NCBI RefSeq assembly: GCF_000002075.1
Contig: NW_004797481.1
Span: forward strand, 7,949-71,948
Direction of reading: 5' to 3'
Origin: Aplysia californica
Lineage: Eukaryota > Mollusca > Gastropoda > Aplysiida > Aplysiidae
Length of the DNA: 64,000 nt
This document shows, in pieces, positions 26,691 to 56,142 of the stretch (position 1 is its first letter; every line of letters begins with the position of its first letter). The translations under genes were made by a program, and so were the position numbers. Under the pieces are notes generated by a model. The model was given only the letters and a program-made list of their open reading frames with translations. It was not told the DNA's origin and made no database searches.

Positions 26691-27660
26691 TTTGAGTGTA
26701 TTAACATTGGCGGAATGGGCATGTGTTGCATATCAAATAAATGAATAATGTTATTGGGTATGCAATCAATTAACAACGTTTTATTACGATATTTTCAGAC
26801 ATTGCTACATTTTGGACATAATCATCTGTCACTGAGGAATATACATAAAAAACTGACATGGTTTGAGGTGACTGGTTGGAATTTAAAAAACCCACTCGTG
26901 AAAATCAACGGAATCCTTTGTTTCGAGGACGACATCGCCCAAGAGCTGGAACAAAAAGGCATATTCTTATTTTCGTCATTGTGTCAATCAAATAGACATC
27001 TTTATGCATGGCAAAGCACATTCTCACCGGGTCAACGCCTTTAGACAATTCTTTGAAAAACAAGTCATACAAACGACAGAGTATTATCCATAAATTTTAA
27101 TAGCCCCGAGATGACTTCTACAGATATGTGGAGCCCCATGAAACAACAACTGACTTGCTCACAGTTCAGACGCTTTGTTAGCAACTCTCTGTGACTTTTG
27201 AGATGAAATGATATATAATCATGTCCAAAATTTAACACAGTCCATTCCCAAAGGGTTAGGGCTTTACACAAAACCAGTGTCTACTGAACAAAATACTAAT
27301 GAGCACATGAATTGTAAAGCCCATGTTTTGTGTGGTATTTGTGGCTGCTCTATTTTCCAATTTGTTCCAAACTATATTAATAAAATATCAACACATGTCC
27401 GTTCCACCAAAGCACCCCAATACACACAAAAACACACTTTCACGATTCTTTGAATACACAGAATTTTACCTTGTCCGATAATTTCAGGTTAACTGTCATT
27501 TGTTATATCTCAGGCAACTTTAATCGTTGATGAAATGCTAAGGTGCCCGATAATGCAGAATTTATTTAGTTTTAAATCGGTATGCTGCATCATAATAATG
27601 TGCAGAGTGCAATGCTTTAACGCAATGATAGGATGAATGCATTTTCAAATTTCTTTTTAC
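26690..27660 (+). mobile_element. Degenerate Tc1-like copy related to 12966-14384
   Basis: Matching blocks include ACATGTCCGTTCCACCAAAG (27393) versus ACATGTCCATTCCTCCAAAG (14117), TTTTACCTTGTC beside the inverted repeat near 27465, and the transposase scrap MWSPMKQQLTCSQFRRF (about 27125-27175; the other copy reads MLSPMKQQLKKSDF). The copy lies in the opposite orientation and lost most of its transposase. End positions are approximate. Confidence 0.55.
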
Positions 27661-27663
27661 GAA

Positions 27664-27692
27664 ATTTCTTTTTTATATATATAATATAAATT

Positions 27693-27745
<53 letters not shown>
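27664..27745. repeat. (AT)n microsatellite
   Basis: About 25 AT units at 27694-27742 with a short flanking degenerate part. Confidence 0.9.
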
Positions 27746-27746
<1 letters not shown>

Positions 27747-29635
27747 AAGAACATGTACCTTTTTAGGTTGATAATTCCTTCTAACAAGTATTGTTCTCTG
27801 TGTGCCGCTGGAACGCAGCTCAGTGAAACAATATTATGCAAAAATAGTATCCTCGACATCATCCTACGCAGGATGGTCAGCTCCACGTATTTCCTCCCAC
27901 TACGGCTTTTGTCATAAGATTCGTTTCTTACCCTTCCTTACCGTAACTTGATCCTTAACTATCGAAGGCTTGTGGTAAATTGGAAATTAGCTACCCATCA
28001 AACGGAGCAACATAGTTTAGTTGACTTAGATTTTCCAACTTGACTAAGACATGAAACTCATACCAACAATTACAGTCACGATTTGAACATAGAATTTCGA
28101 GAATATCATTTTAGATATGTTCCTGGGAATGTTTTTAAAGTCAAAGTAAATTAAGAGCACCCAAGTTATGGGCTCAAATGGTCAACGACTTGAACACACT
28201 ACCTGGCAGAGGTGTGGGAATGTGACTTTTAAAAGTAAAACAAAGTTTGTTCCGGAACCTTTTTTTAAAAAAATGAAAGTAGCACTGAAATTTTTCATTG
28301 GTCAAGACATTACGTGAAACGAGAAAGTTTCGATGTACTTTCTCTAATTTGCTTACATCAGTACATAAATTAACAAACCAAAGTGGCATTGTTCCTTTGG
28401 ACTAACAAAAAAACCCTCCAATTACCTAGTGCCCTTTGCGTAAATATTATAAGAATGCCCTTACAAATCAGAACTTCAGTAATTGAATAGTTTATACTTT
28501 TGCCTTCGAAAAGGGGGTCACAATGGTAAGCTAAGCATACCAACCTGAGCATGAACACTTGTTTGAAAACTGGGGTGCCGAGGAAAACGAAGCTGAAACT
28601 TCACCCTTCAGACACAAAGCAAAGATGTTCGTGGAGACAGATCAAAAGCCTCTCACTTCTTCGTTGCATTTCACTTTGGCATCACATGGAAAGTGCCATC
28701 GGCCTGTCCTGGGTTCATCTGTTGTAGACAACCAATGATATCGCATGCTTATTGCGGGCTGTTGCAATGACCTTTATTTCAACATCTTTAATGGCATTCC
28801 TATCGCGGCTTTATATCCTTGTTCACTTAACATGGGAACCTTAAAAGATTATAAATGATGCACATCCCCGTCGACACAAATATCATTATGGGTCATTAGT
28901 AATTGCTCTATTCTGGTATCACCTGTGGGTGGATACGTCATGCCATAAAATAGACGGAACAAAGGATAAATGGTTATTTTCACATGGGAATCTAACGTGC
29001 ACCCAGTCAGTGCGGTTCGAGTTCCGTTATTTTTGGTTGGTATTTGTGTAGGTACCAGCTTTTGCAATAAACACAACCGTGCCTAGCCCAAATAGTGTCT
29101 ATTGTGTGATGATAAGGTGCTTGGCCTTGCTCCCAAAGGATTCCAAATGACAAAAAAGATGCCGAGGTACCGAGAAATTGGTAGTTGACTGTCCTCTGTC
29201 CCAGAGGCAAAAGTGTGAGATCATAAAGTGCGGGTAAATATTTTGATTTTTTCTAAAAATTATGTAATGGTAATAAAGGCACTGGGGTGATCCACATTTA
29301 GCAAAAATAAAAGTGCTTTTCTATGCTACTATGGGTTGGGTTGTTATTGTATGTCAAAAATAATTGTAGGTTTTTTTAGGAAGGGGGTAGGGGGGAGTAT
29401 CTGTATTCTTTTTTTTTCGTTCTTGAATCTACATCTATATATTCATTGTGCATCATTGTGTGCTCTGGTTTTCCTGTCTCTAATAGTAGAAAAATAATAT
29501 CATAAACTGATGTAATAGTTGCCAGTCCACTTTTGATATCATGGAGTTCTTTACTCTCTCTTGATCACCACAGCTGCGTCAGCAGAGTAATGATTTTTTT
29601 TAAACTCAAAACCTGAAAGAGTCAGTGCTACAGAA
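27746..29635. other. Spacer, nothing firmly recognised
   Basis: Several short open frames on both strands carry no family motif. I see no splice-linked coding pattern shared with the CNT genes and no TIR pair. Confidence 0.35.
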
Positions 29636-29639
29636 GGGG

Positions 29640-30530
29640 GCGGGGCGAAACATCAATAACCTTAGATAGGCAGATCATACAGTCCTGTTTGCAAACATAC
29701 ACAAAAATTTCTCTAATATTGCGAGGGTATTTAAGACAGTGGACACGTTCTGTTACCTGAGGTCTACCATCAGCTCTACAACATCACTTGATTATGAGAT
29801 CAACATCAGGATAGGGAAAGCAGTAACAACTTTTGGAAGGCTGACAAAACGAGCATGGGAAAACAAAAGATTAACCATCTAAACAAATATCAAGATTTAC
29901 GAAGCATGTGTCCTCAGCACACTCTTTTATGGATCTGAAACATGGACTTTTTACAGCAGACAAGAAAAGCGCCTAGACATTTTCCATCTCAGATACTGCC
30001 GCAAGATCTTAGGCATTTCGTGGCGTGACAAGTTTACAAATGTTGAAGTGTTGGCACCGGCAAACCTTCAGAACATGACAACTAGCCTGTGTTTAAAAAA
30101 GATTGAGATGGCTGGGCATGTCAAGAGAATGGATGACAACCGGATTCCGAAGCAACTTCTCTAAGGAGAAATTGCCCAGGGAAAGAGACAAAGAGGAAGA
30201 CCTAAATTGAGGTACAAAGACACCTGCAAAAACAGCTTATCTAAGCTTGAAGTAGATGTTAACACCTGGGAAGAAATAGCTGAGGACCGGAAAACATGGA
30301 GAAAATGATAAAGGAAAGAACTAAAATGCTAGAGAACAGCCATAGAAACAACCAGGCTTAGAAGCGCCAACGACGAAAGGAAAACAGCGGAAATACAGAG
30401 CTTCGATCTACGACACTGACATGCAAGCACTGCGACAGAATCTGCGCTTCATGAAAGAAGCTGCATGAAGACAACCTTGAGACCATCTTAAGCTAAATCG
30501 ACCGTCTGCATAGACCAAAAGAGTCATACA
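29640..30530 (+). mobile_element. LINE 3' half (RT thumb to C-terminus)
   Basis: Plus-strand frames read FCYLRSTISSTTSLDYEINI (about 29750-29815), RIGKAVTTFGRLTKRAWENK, IYEACVLSTLFYGSETWTFY (about 29900-29955) and KRLDIFHLRYCRKILGISWR. They continue with LCLKKIEMAGHVKRMDDNRI and QGKRQRGRPKLRYKDTCKNS, ending with a C2H2-like tail (CKHCDRIC) near 30435. This ordered block is standard for the C-terminal third of endonuclease-RT LINEs. It is 5'-truncated with several internal stops. Confidence 0.8.
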
Positions 30531-30599
30531 TTTAAAGAGACAAGCAGTAAGACAGACCCAGAAACGAATGCTAAGAAATCAAAAATAATGATGATATCA

Positions 30600-31256
30600 A
30601 AATCAATCAATCAGGAGACATATATTAATCATAAATGAGGAGAGACAATGAGCAAGCACATTAATTCAGATATCTAGGAGCAACAATCACATACGGTGGC
30701 AGAAATAAAAGGGAAATAGATTATTATCAGAACAATGATTGGAAAAACAAGATTTAGTAAAAAGCACAAACTTTACGTCAAGGCATTATCTTTACCTTTA
30801 AGGAAAAATAGTGGACTGTTAAATCCTCTCCATTTTCCTACATGACCCTGAGACCTGGACTTGAACAAAGAAGAAGGAGACAATAATTATGTTTCTGTTT
30901 TTGAGATGTGGTGCTGCTGCAGAATCACCACAGTGAACTGGAAAGAAAAAAAAGACAAACAATGAGGTGTATCAGATTCCCCACGAAAGACAAAACCTGT
31001 TGAACAAATTCAAATTTAGAAAAATGCAACTCTTCGACGATATTAAAATGTCATGAGATCATTAATATGAAGGAAATACTCAAAGGCATAATGAAGGGCA
31101 CAAGAGCTCACTAATAAAGGGTAATGTACGATCCAGTCAGACAGCATTAAATGTTGGACTGGGCTAAATAATTATTTATGACTAAATGCATGAGAGCAGC
31201 TTTCCACTGCAAACAATGACGGGACATTACATGTCATAGGCGGACGGATAGCAGGT
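30600..31256 (+). mobile_element. Second LINE 3' fragment of a different family
   Basis: Very decayed frames still show FRYLGATITYGGRNKREIDY (about 30668-30725), then FEMWCCCRITTVNWKEKK (about 30900-30950; intact relatives read FEMWCYRRMLRISWKD). Further on are degraded copies of VMR..LI and WTGLNN (about 31158). It differs from the element just upstream, so two independent truncated insertions lie back to back. Confidence 0.65.
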
Positions 31257-31297
31257 AAGGTTCGGGTTAGGATGAGGGTTAGGGTTAGATTAGGGTC
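31257..31297 (+). repeat. Interstitial telomere-like TTAGGG patch
   Basis: GGTTCGGGTTAGGATGAGGG followed by TTAGGGTTAGATTAGGG holds about five TTAGGG-like units, two or three of them exact. It lies directly after a LINE 3' end. Confidence 0.7.
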
Positions 31298-31905
31298 AAA
31301 GATCAAAGTGTTGGTTCCTCCGTAGTCGGGCTTTAAAAGCAAGACCATATTAAAGGCAGCGACATTCTTTCATAACGCCACAGCAGTATAAAAAAGAACA
31401 TTTCAGTGATTGCCAATGAACTTAACACGTATATTCCTTTGATGAAAAAGTGTCAGTGCCTTGAGGGTCGGAGATGATCGAGGGGGGGGGGGGATATTAT
31501 AAAAATTAACTAGTTTGTAACTACAGACAGAATTTAGGCTTAGAATGAATGGCGTCGTTTGCCTCTCGTTGTCTGTGAACTTTGTACTATCATTATAGGC
31601 TAAAATGTGCCCTCATTATGAAACTCCCAGCCCCTCCCAAAGTGTTGCGCCTCCACGTAAAACCGTTCTAGTGACCTTTAGTTTTAGTTGTTCAGAGCAT
31701 CCTCTTCATTCTTGTATCTAGAACTTAAGACTATTTTCCAACGGGCTGGATTTAGAATCTAGGAAAAAAACATTACAAGGCCGAAGACCGGGAGATATGG
31801 CTTTGCAGCAATTAGGGAATGTTATGACGATATAATGCTGTTGCTTTACGGATTCAGTCATTATTGACCTTTTGACTTGAGTGGTGAAACGGCAATCTTT
31901 CTCTC
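31298..31905. other. Spacer, no recognised element
   Basis: Only a G tract (31482-31493) and AT-rich sequence are visible. Confidence 0.35.
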
Positions 31906-31906
31906 T

Positions 31907-32225
<319 letters not shown>

Positions 32226-32435
32226 CCCTCCTTTACATAACTGTATATTTTTTATGCAGCCTATTTCACAACTTTGTAAATGTTAGAGCTATCACGCCAC
32301 TAGGACTAGGAGAGTGCAAGAGCCAACTCCCTCCCACTCCCCACCCCCCTCCAACACACACACAAAATAAGAACAGTTTTGTCAAAGATGATGTGAGTGT
32401 TCTTGGTGATCATGTATGTCATGTATGCTATCTTT

Positions 32436-32695
32436 CTATTGTCTTGCACATTATTGTACTGCTTTTCAAAATCATCACATCAGCACGATTACAGACATTT
32501 TCAGCTCGATAATAGCATGACAGACAGACAGAAATTTCAGAAGAAGGAAAAGGATTAAGAAAAGAGCAACCAGTAGAGCCCTTCAACCACCGCAGTTATT
32601 GCGCGTTATGTCTTGGGTTTCTTCCAACAATTTTATTGTGCCACTGACTTTTCCATTTATGGCTTATCCTCCCCAGAGGGGATAAAGCTGTTTTA
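32436..32695 (+). repeat. Direct repeat copy 1 (about 260 bases)
   Basis: It runs from TATTGTCTTGCACATTATTG to CCCCAGAGGGGATAAAGCTG plus TTTTAA, and matches 33382-33635 over almost its full length with roughly one change in 15-20 bases. It has no coding content. Confidence 0.85.
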
Positions 32696-33381
32696 ATGAC
32701 CTTCTTCTTCTTGAGGTCAAAAGTAAGTCTGACTGACGCTGCCTGCAAACTTTCATCTTGCCTTTCTGGTTTTGTCTTTTGGGACTTTTTTATTTTTTTT
32801 TATTTTGGGGGGGGGGGGTTATTGGTGTCGTTTGTGTTTGTGTTTTTTTTTAATTGTTTGGTTGTTGGGTTTTTTGTTGATGGTGGTGGTGTTGTTGTTG
32901 TTCTTTGGTTTGGTTTGTCTTTCCGTGTTAAGTGTGTTTTTCTTTTCATTTCTTTCTTATTGTTTCTTTTTGAAAGGGAAAGTGGAGAGGAGGGGGGGGG
33001 GGGTTAGAAGACCAACTACTCTTTCTGTTGCCTGTACACCATAGTATACTATGTGTTATCCAGTGCACGTGGAGTTTGTTCTTTGTACAATCTTTTCCGG
33101 GCTCAAACTGTGGCCTTCTGTTCTTAACCTTTTCAGACGCTGTGTCTTCTTTAGGTTAGCTTGTGTGACAATAAAGACTCATTACAAAGGTCAGTACCAG
33201 ATAGATGTGATATGCCACTGTGAAGAGACGCGTGTCACTGAAATATTGTATGATTATGATTATTTGTTAGTTTAACAAAGTCTTTTGCTTATCGATTAGT
33301 TGTTTTCTTTAAAAGAAAAACGAAGAAAAAGGTCACCGATTTTCTTCCTCTCTTATTCTTCCTTTCCTTCTCTATGTTATC

Positions 33382-33635
33382 TATTGTCTTGCACGTTATT
33401 GTACTACTTTTCAAAATCATCACATCTGCACGATTACAGACATTTTTAGCTGGATAATAGCATGACAGACAGACATAAATTTCAGAAGATTAAAAAGGAT
33501 TAAGAAAACCAGTTGAGCCCTTCAACCCCCGCAGTTATTGTGCGTTATGTCTTGGGTTTCTTCCAACAATTTTATTGTGCCACTGACTTTTCCATTTATG
33601 GCTTATCCTCCCCGAAGGGGATAAAGCTGTTTTAA
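33382..33635 (+). repeat. Direct repeat copy 2
   Basis: Starts TATTGTCTTGCACGTTATTG and ends CCCCGAAGGGGATAAAGCTG plus TTTTAA. A short hairpin (CCCC...GGGG) sits at the end of each copy. About 690 bases separate the copies. Confidence 0.85.
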
Positions 33636-33779
33636 GTTCAAAACCTGTTTCAACTTTCAAAAAGAGGTCGGTCCTCCAAATGCAACATCCTTCTGAGTTA
33701 CAATCATAATACTGAGTACGTATCTAGCTTAACACTATTAATGTTTATATTACTGTTCATCTAGACTATGCATGTGACT

Positions 33780-33959
33780 GTGAGCCTGTTTGAGAGTGCA
33801 AGCATACTATTATATTATTATGGTTATGTGCATAGATGTGTGTGAAAGAGAGGGTGTGTCAGGGAAGAGAGTGTGTGTGTATATGAGTGTGCACACGAGC
33901 GTACATATGCGTGGGTGTGCATGTATGTGTGTGCGTGTGTGCGTGTATGCGTGTGTGTG

Positions 33960-34041
<82 letters not shown>

Positions 34042-34115
34042 GGGGGTGCACGTGAAACACCAAAACCAGTGTGCCAGGATCAGGACAATAAAGATGTATC
34101 TTATCTTATCTTTTA
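33780..34115. repeat. (GT)n array followed by an AATAAAG-TCTTA tail
   Basis: A GT array (33868-34040, longest pure part about 33966-34039) is followed at 34070-34110 by CAGGACAATAAAGATGTATC and TTATCTTATCTT. A polyadenylation signal running into a short pentamer tail is the usual 3' end of CR1/L2-type LINEs or SINEs mobilised by them, so this may be such a scrap. Confidence 0.75.
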
Positions 34116-35040
34116 TCTCTGACAGAACTGAACCATAAAGGTGAAAGGACTGGAAAACTCCCCAAGTAACCCAAGCCCAAAGACGCTGCATTTGGGGCTC
34201 CAACTGGGGTCAGTCGCTAAATGCAATGACTCGAAAAAGATAAACAACGCAAAAGAATAAATTACCGTTTCAAAATGGTGTAATATATATATTCAATCAT
34301 TCAAAACCATTAGCCCTCTGAGTAAAGAGTAAAGAATCTGTTGTCAAGAAAACCAAGTACAAGTATTTTTTCATTAATCAAAAGAAAATCTATTTCAGCT
34401 GTATTACTCTGTCGGTAATGCGAGATATGTGTTGATATAAAAGCAAGCTTCAGAGAGCACATCAACATTCTCTCCGTCACCATGTACCAATGTGTATAAT
34501 TATTACTAAGGTTTCCTTAAAAAGGGGGAAGTTGACATTAGCTGGGACGGAATGATTTTCTTTTAAGTAAATATGTTAGTAGTTTTCAATAAATTCATTC
34601 TTGGGTTCAGAACTTTTTGCACTTCTGAGTACCGCTAGCCCGACCTTGTCTGAAATGCAACATGATGAAATCTATGAACCAAGGGCACAAAACTGCATAC
34701 TGACACTCTATGAAAACACTTTACGGATGATGTCACATCAACCGATGATGTCATATCAACCTCTTCCCTTGTGCATTTCGAATGCATGACCTAACAATTT
34801 AAAATGCAGACTGAAAATTGATTTATGTAAGAGTTGACTAGTACAAAGAAGAAATGACCAGGAGACTCGGACCAGAAAAAGAAAAGGGGCAATGAGGGGT
34901 CCGAGCACGGGGTGGGTTCCTAGAATGGTATTGATCTATTAAACCTCTAAACTGACGGCTCACAGAATTTAATAGGGAATAGTGTCATGCCGTCCGCCAA
35001 ACACCCTCCTCCCTGTCGGCCCCTGCCCCTTTCCCTCTTT
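34116..35040. other. Spacer, no recognised element
   Basis: AT-rich, no motifs recognised. Confidence 0.35.
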
Positions 35041-35080
35041 CCATATATATATATATTATTATTATTATTATTATTATTAT
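35041..35080. repeat. (AT)n/(ATT)n microsatellite
   Basis: Short AT then ATT units immediately before the inverted repeat at 35081. Confidence 0.9.
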
Positions 35081-36180
<1,100 letters not shown>

Positions 36181-36284
36181 TATAAAACACATATTTTCAG
36201 GAATGTTTTACGATAAAAAGGTGCAGTATCATTTATATATTTAAAACAGAAAATGGCAGCTTTGTATTTTATCCTTTCTTTTAT

Positions 36285-37048
36285 TGACAGCTAGTGTAGT
36301 TTTTTCAGAATGTGTGTTACATGCACTGATTTCTTTCGTTTCATTATCAATTTTGCTGCTTGATTTTGGAGTACTTGTAACTTTGATAGTTTTTTGACCG
36401 TCATACCGGACAAAATAGCACTACATGTACAGTAATCTAATTTTGATAAACATCAGTGTTGTTACTAGTGTCTTGGCTGCTGCTTTAGTTAAATAATTTT
36501 TACTATGCCAATTTTCTTAAGCTGAAAGTAAATACTTTTGCTGAGCTAGCTAATTTGGGAGGGTATAGACATTTCATAATCCGACTGAACCTCTAGATTT
36601 TTTAGACTTCTTTTGAACGAATGGTATGGTTATTAATATCAATTTGTAGTTCTGGAGGATTTCTAATGGCTTTTGTATTTCCACTCAACATTATTTCCGT
36701 CTTGTTACCATTTAGTTTCAATTTATTGCTGGTCATCCATATTTTTATTTCTCGAATACATTGTTCAGTAGAGTCGACTAAAAGTGGTATTTAATCGAAA
36801 TCAATAGACCTATAAATCTGAATGTAATCGGCATAAAGATGGTAATTCGTGCCATATTGTCTTAAAATATCAGCAATAGGCTGTGTATATATTGTAAACA
36901 AGACAGGTCGAAGAACAGACCCGGAAGGAACAGCAAACTTAAGCAAAACATTATCAGAGAGCGTGCTTCCAAACCACAGCTGCTTGTGTTCGATCTTTAA
37001 AATATGACTCAAACCATCGCAGGACAGAACCCTTTATACTAAAAGTAG
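36285..37048 (-). mobile_element. CR1/L2-type LINE, 3' part (after the mariner insertion)
   Basis: On the minus strand, from the mariner edge downward: SVLRWFESYFKDRTQAAVVW (about 37030-36975), then AKFAVPSGSVLRPVLFTIYT and PIADILRQYGTNYHLYADYI (RT palm; the YADD motif reads YADY near 36805). Next come MTSNKLKLNGNKTEIMLSGN (about 36735-36675) and, near 36440-36370, RLDYC...SGMTVKKLSKLQVLQNQAAK. The order is that of jockey/CR1/L2 RT followed by its C-terminal tail. The YADY change and stops indicate inactivity. Its upstream part is at 39310-39480. Confidence 0.8.
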
Positions 37049-39309
37049 TACGAGGGCTGTCCCACGGAAAACCGGAAAAGGTCCATAAAAGCAACAATCA
37101 ATCTTTGTCCTATTACACTAAAAATGTAACACATCATACCTCAACGTGTGCTTTATTTCTCAATGTAATCACCATCCCGCTGGACGCATTTTTTCCATCG
37201 CTGGATCTGGGAGAAGATACCGTCCCTGAAGAATTTTTCGTCAAGGGATTTCAACCAATCTTTCACGGCTTCCACGAGGTCTTCGTCGTCGGTGAATCGC
37301 TGTCCAGAAATATGGCGTTTCATTGGTCCAAAAAGGTGATAATCTGACGGGGCCAAGTCAGGACTGTGAGGTGGGTGTGGCAGAACTTCCCAGCCGAACC
37401 TTTGGATTCAGTCTTTCGTAGCGTTTGCGGTGTGTGGCATGCTGCAAAATGACCCCACTGGACAACCGACCTGGTCTTTTTCGGTGCACAACCTCTCTTA
37501 ACTTATCAAGAGTCTGGCAGTATCTGTTAGCATTGACAGTTTGTCCTGGTTCCAGAATGTCAAGAAGCAGAACACCCTTAGCTTCCCAGAAAACCGTGGC
37601 CATGAACTCTAAACTTTTTCGGGGGAGGTGAAGACGTGTGCTTCCAAACCATTGAATCCCTCTTCGTCTCAGGGGTCATGTGGTGTATCCAAGTCTCATC
37701 ACCTGTAATAGTGCTTCTCAGAAATGCTTCATCGTATTGTTGAAGGTCTCCAGATGTGCTCATGACTCCCGTGACAGCTTGGCGACAACGATTCAACAAA
37801 GTCTGAGACACTTCAACACGACGCGTCTTGTGGTCAGCTGTCAGCTCTTTTGGGACCCATCGAGCACAGACCTTTCGATAGTGCAGCTCATCAAACACTA
37901 TCCTATGGACAGTTGACTTTGAAATGTTTAGCGACTCGGAAATCTCGCGAATTTTTAGACGCCTGTCTGTTTGAATGAGTTCGTTAACGCGACTCTTGTT
38001 GTCCTCAGTCTTGGCAGAAGAACAAGGTCCTGGGTGAACTTTGTCATTGATATCCGCATGCCCGGCTTTGAACTTACTACTCCACCTGTGACTTTGCCAT
38101 TACTTTCTCCCCGTAAACTGACTTTATTTCAGCGTGTATTTCTATAGGTTTGAGACCTTTTGCGGTCAGAAACCGAATGACAGATCTCACTTCTATCCTT
38201 GACCAATGTTCTAAGCAGAGGCGAAGGCTGACTTGTTTGACAGGGTAATCAAAGTGAAACGGGGTCAGATATGGCCTGTAGATATCACACAAGAATCTTA
38301 CTCGAGGCGGCCACTCTGAGTTGTGAATGAAAACAAATCCGGAATTCATATTGTATGTTCAACAGCCAAAATAATCGGGAAAGTATCTTATTAAATATCA
38401 GTTCCAACTAAAATTAAATTTAACTTTAGATGTGAATACATAAACACAAAGCAAAGAAACAGAGATGTCAGTACTAGATCTATATGTTATAGATCTACCT
38501 ATATGTTATAGATCTACCAGTAAGTCTAACTCTTTGGTAGAACATGACAATTATCATTTTTTAAATTTCACATTTGGCTGTGTTTGTTAGCCTTTCGCGG
38601 CCAGGAGCTGGTGTCATAATCGAGGTCACGATCTGATTATAGGACGGTAAAAAGTCGAGGAAAAAAAACAAGCACACGCAGCAACCAAGAGATTATTAGG
38701 AGTTAGTTCCCCTCACATTTGTGAGGTAGACTCGACCAGATTTAGTTAGCATACATAATTAGGGCTTGAGATTGATTTTAACTGTGGCCCCAAAGGGGTG
38801 AACAGGGTATATGTGGCAATGAAACAGCTTGGACTGCTATGTACATGTTCCCTTCAAATCTATTGGTAGACTCTTCCAGACTCACTTTAAGCTTACTTAA
38901 TCAAAGCTTGCGACTGCTTATGGAGTGGCCCGAGAGGGGTGAGGAGGCTATTTCTGAGGCCGTGAAACCGTTTTGAATGTTAGGCATACTGTTCATTGTT
39001 GATTACGAACGTCTTTTTACATTTAATTAAAGAGGTTTACGTTTAAGGATGAATTTGACAGCGACAATGTTTCAAAATTAGGAAGGGAAGCAGTGATTAT
39101 TTGATTATATAGACGCTTCGCCCTTGGTTCTAAGTGGGTAACCATCTATGGAGAACTGCTGTGTTCGTTTGGTTTGTGCCATGCTCATGGTGTTCAATCG
39201 GGAAATTCCAATATGATTGTTTTACAAGTGTGCGTTTACAGAATGTGAAACTATTGAATAGTTTTCAAATTACAGCCAAATTCCGGTTTTCCGTGGTACA
39301 GCCCTCGTA
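37049..39309 (-). mobile_element. Mariner (D,D34D type), 2.26 kb, inserted in the LINE; transposase frameshifted
   Basis: The 29-base ends are inverted copies: TACGAGGGCTGTCCCACGGA... at 37049 and ...TCCGTGGTACAGCCCTCGTA ending 39309. The minus-strand transposase begins around WSRIEVRSVIRFLTAKGLKP (about 38200), followed by HTH residues and RLKIREISESLNISKSTVH. Then come FLRSTITGDETWIHHMTPET (first catalytic Asp kept, near 37690), FWEAKGVLLLDILEPGQTVN (near 37580-37525) and a garbled HDNARPH region (QHATHRKRYERLNPK, near 37440). Last are LPHPPHSPDLAPSDYHLFGP (near 37370; third Asp kept) and KRHISGQRFTDDEDL. At least one frameshift separates the last blocks. The extra 0.9 kb (38350-39280) is not mariner coding sequence and accounts for the unusual length. 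Confidence 0.88.
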
Positions 39310-39480
39310 TTTAATCTCTGGAGTAAAATGCCATGATCAATGGTATCAAATGCAGCCATTGCTGTTTGATTTTTAAAGGACCCAGATGGTAACATGTAAG
39401 CTGTTATATGCAGGCGAGATTTTAATTCCAATATGGGCAGAGTGTAAACAATTGCCACTATTATAATGGAAAAAGCAACT
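39310..39480 (-). mobile_element. CR1/L2-type LINE, part upstream of the mariner insertion
   Basis: The minus strand encodes FKNQTAMAAFDTIDHGILLQ and RLN up to the mariner edge. AFDTIDH is the RT motif that precedes the WFESYF block by about 15 residues, and that block resumes at 37048. The two pieces are therefore one LINE copy split by the mariner. Confidence 0.8.
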
Positions 39481-40136
<656 letters not shown>

Positions 40137-40717
40137 TATTTATCTATCTGCAGAATTATTTGGCGAAATCGTCAAAATTGAATATCAGTCAAATTCCTGT
40201 TGAATGAGGGATATTGTCTTCAAATTTGTAGACGAAAGCTTCAGTGTGGAAGAAAATATTTACGAAAAAAGTTTATTTAGATAGCTCAGAAAGTCCTAAT
40301 TAATTTTTACAGTAACTATAACGAGACCTTATAAATAGCGTTCAGCATCATTATGGCACAGACTGCTGTTCTAATTGCGGGCAACCCTAAGAAATGTACT
40401 TCAAGACTGCCACTCCAATGAAACGCACCATTGTCTCTCGAAACGAACGGATACCACCGAACACAGTCTTTGAATTGTTCTTTAAAAGCACACAGAATCG
40501 TTTGTCGTTGGTGGAATGTAAATGCCTTACAATAGTACTTGGTCCCCTGTCACCAAGAAAGAAGGAAATGCTCCATGGAGAAAGAAAAAACCAATTCATT
40601 CACCACTCGTGAGCTTCCTAACTAACGCTGCCACAGCAGCCGACTGCACTACACAAAACAAACCTCTTGACGTTAATGAACACTCCGAGCTTATAACTCT
40701 TTCCTCTTTTATTTCAG
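40137..40717. other. Region just upstream of CNT2 exon 1
   Basis: Promoter and 5'UTR exon of CNT2 are expected here or further left, but none can be shown. An acceptor-like tract CTCTTTTATTTCAG ends at 40717. Confidence 0.4.
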
Positions 40718-55914
<15,197 letters not shown>

Positions 55915-55942
55915 GTAACTCAAATTATCATTATTATTGTTT

Positions 55943-55944
55943 AT

Positions 55945-55979
<35 letters not shown>

Positions 55980-56008
55980 TAATAATAATAATAATATTTT
56001 TATTACTA

Positions 56009-56067
<59 letters not shown>

Positions 56068-56107
56068 GCTATTATTATTATTATTATTATGATTATTATT
56101 ATTATCC

Positions 56108-56142
<35 letters not shown>

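Noticed and set aside
32436-33635. Direct repeats as the long terminal repeats of an LTR element
   Set aside because: The copies lack TG...CA ends, there is no primer-binding-like or coding sequence between them, and target duplications are not apparent.
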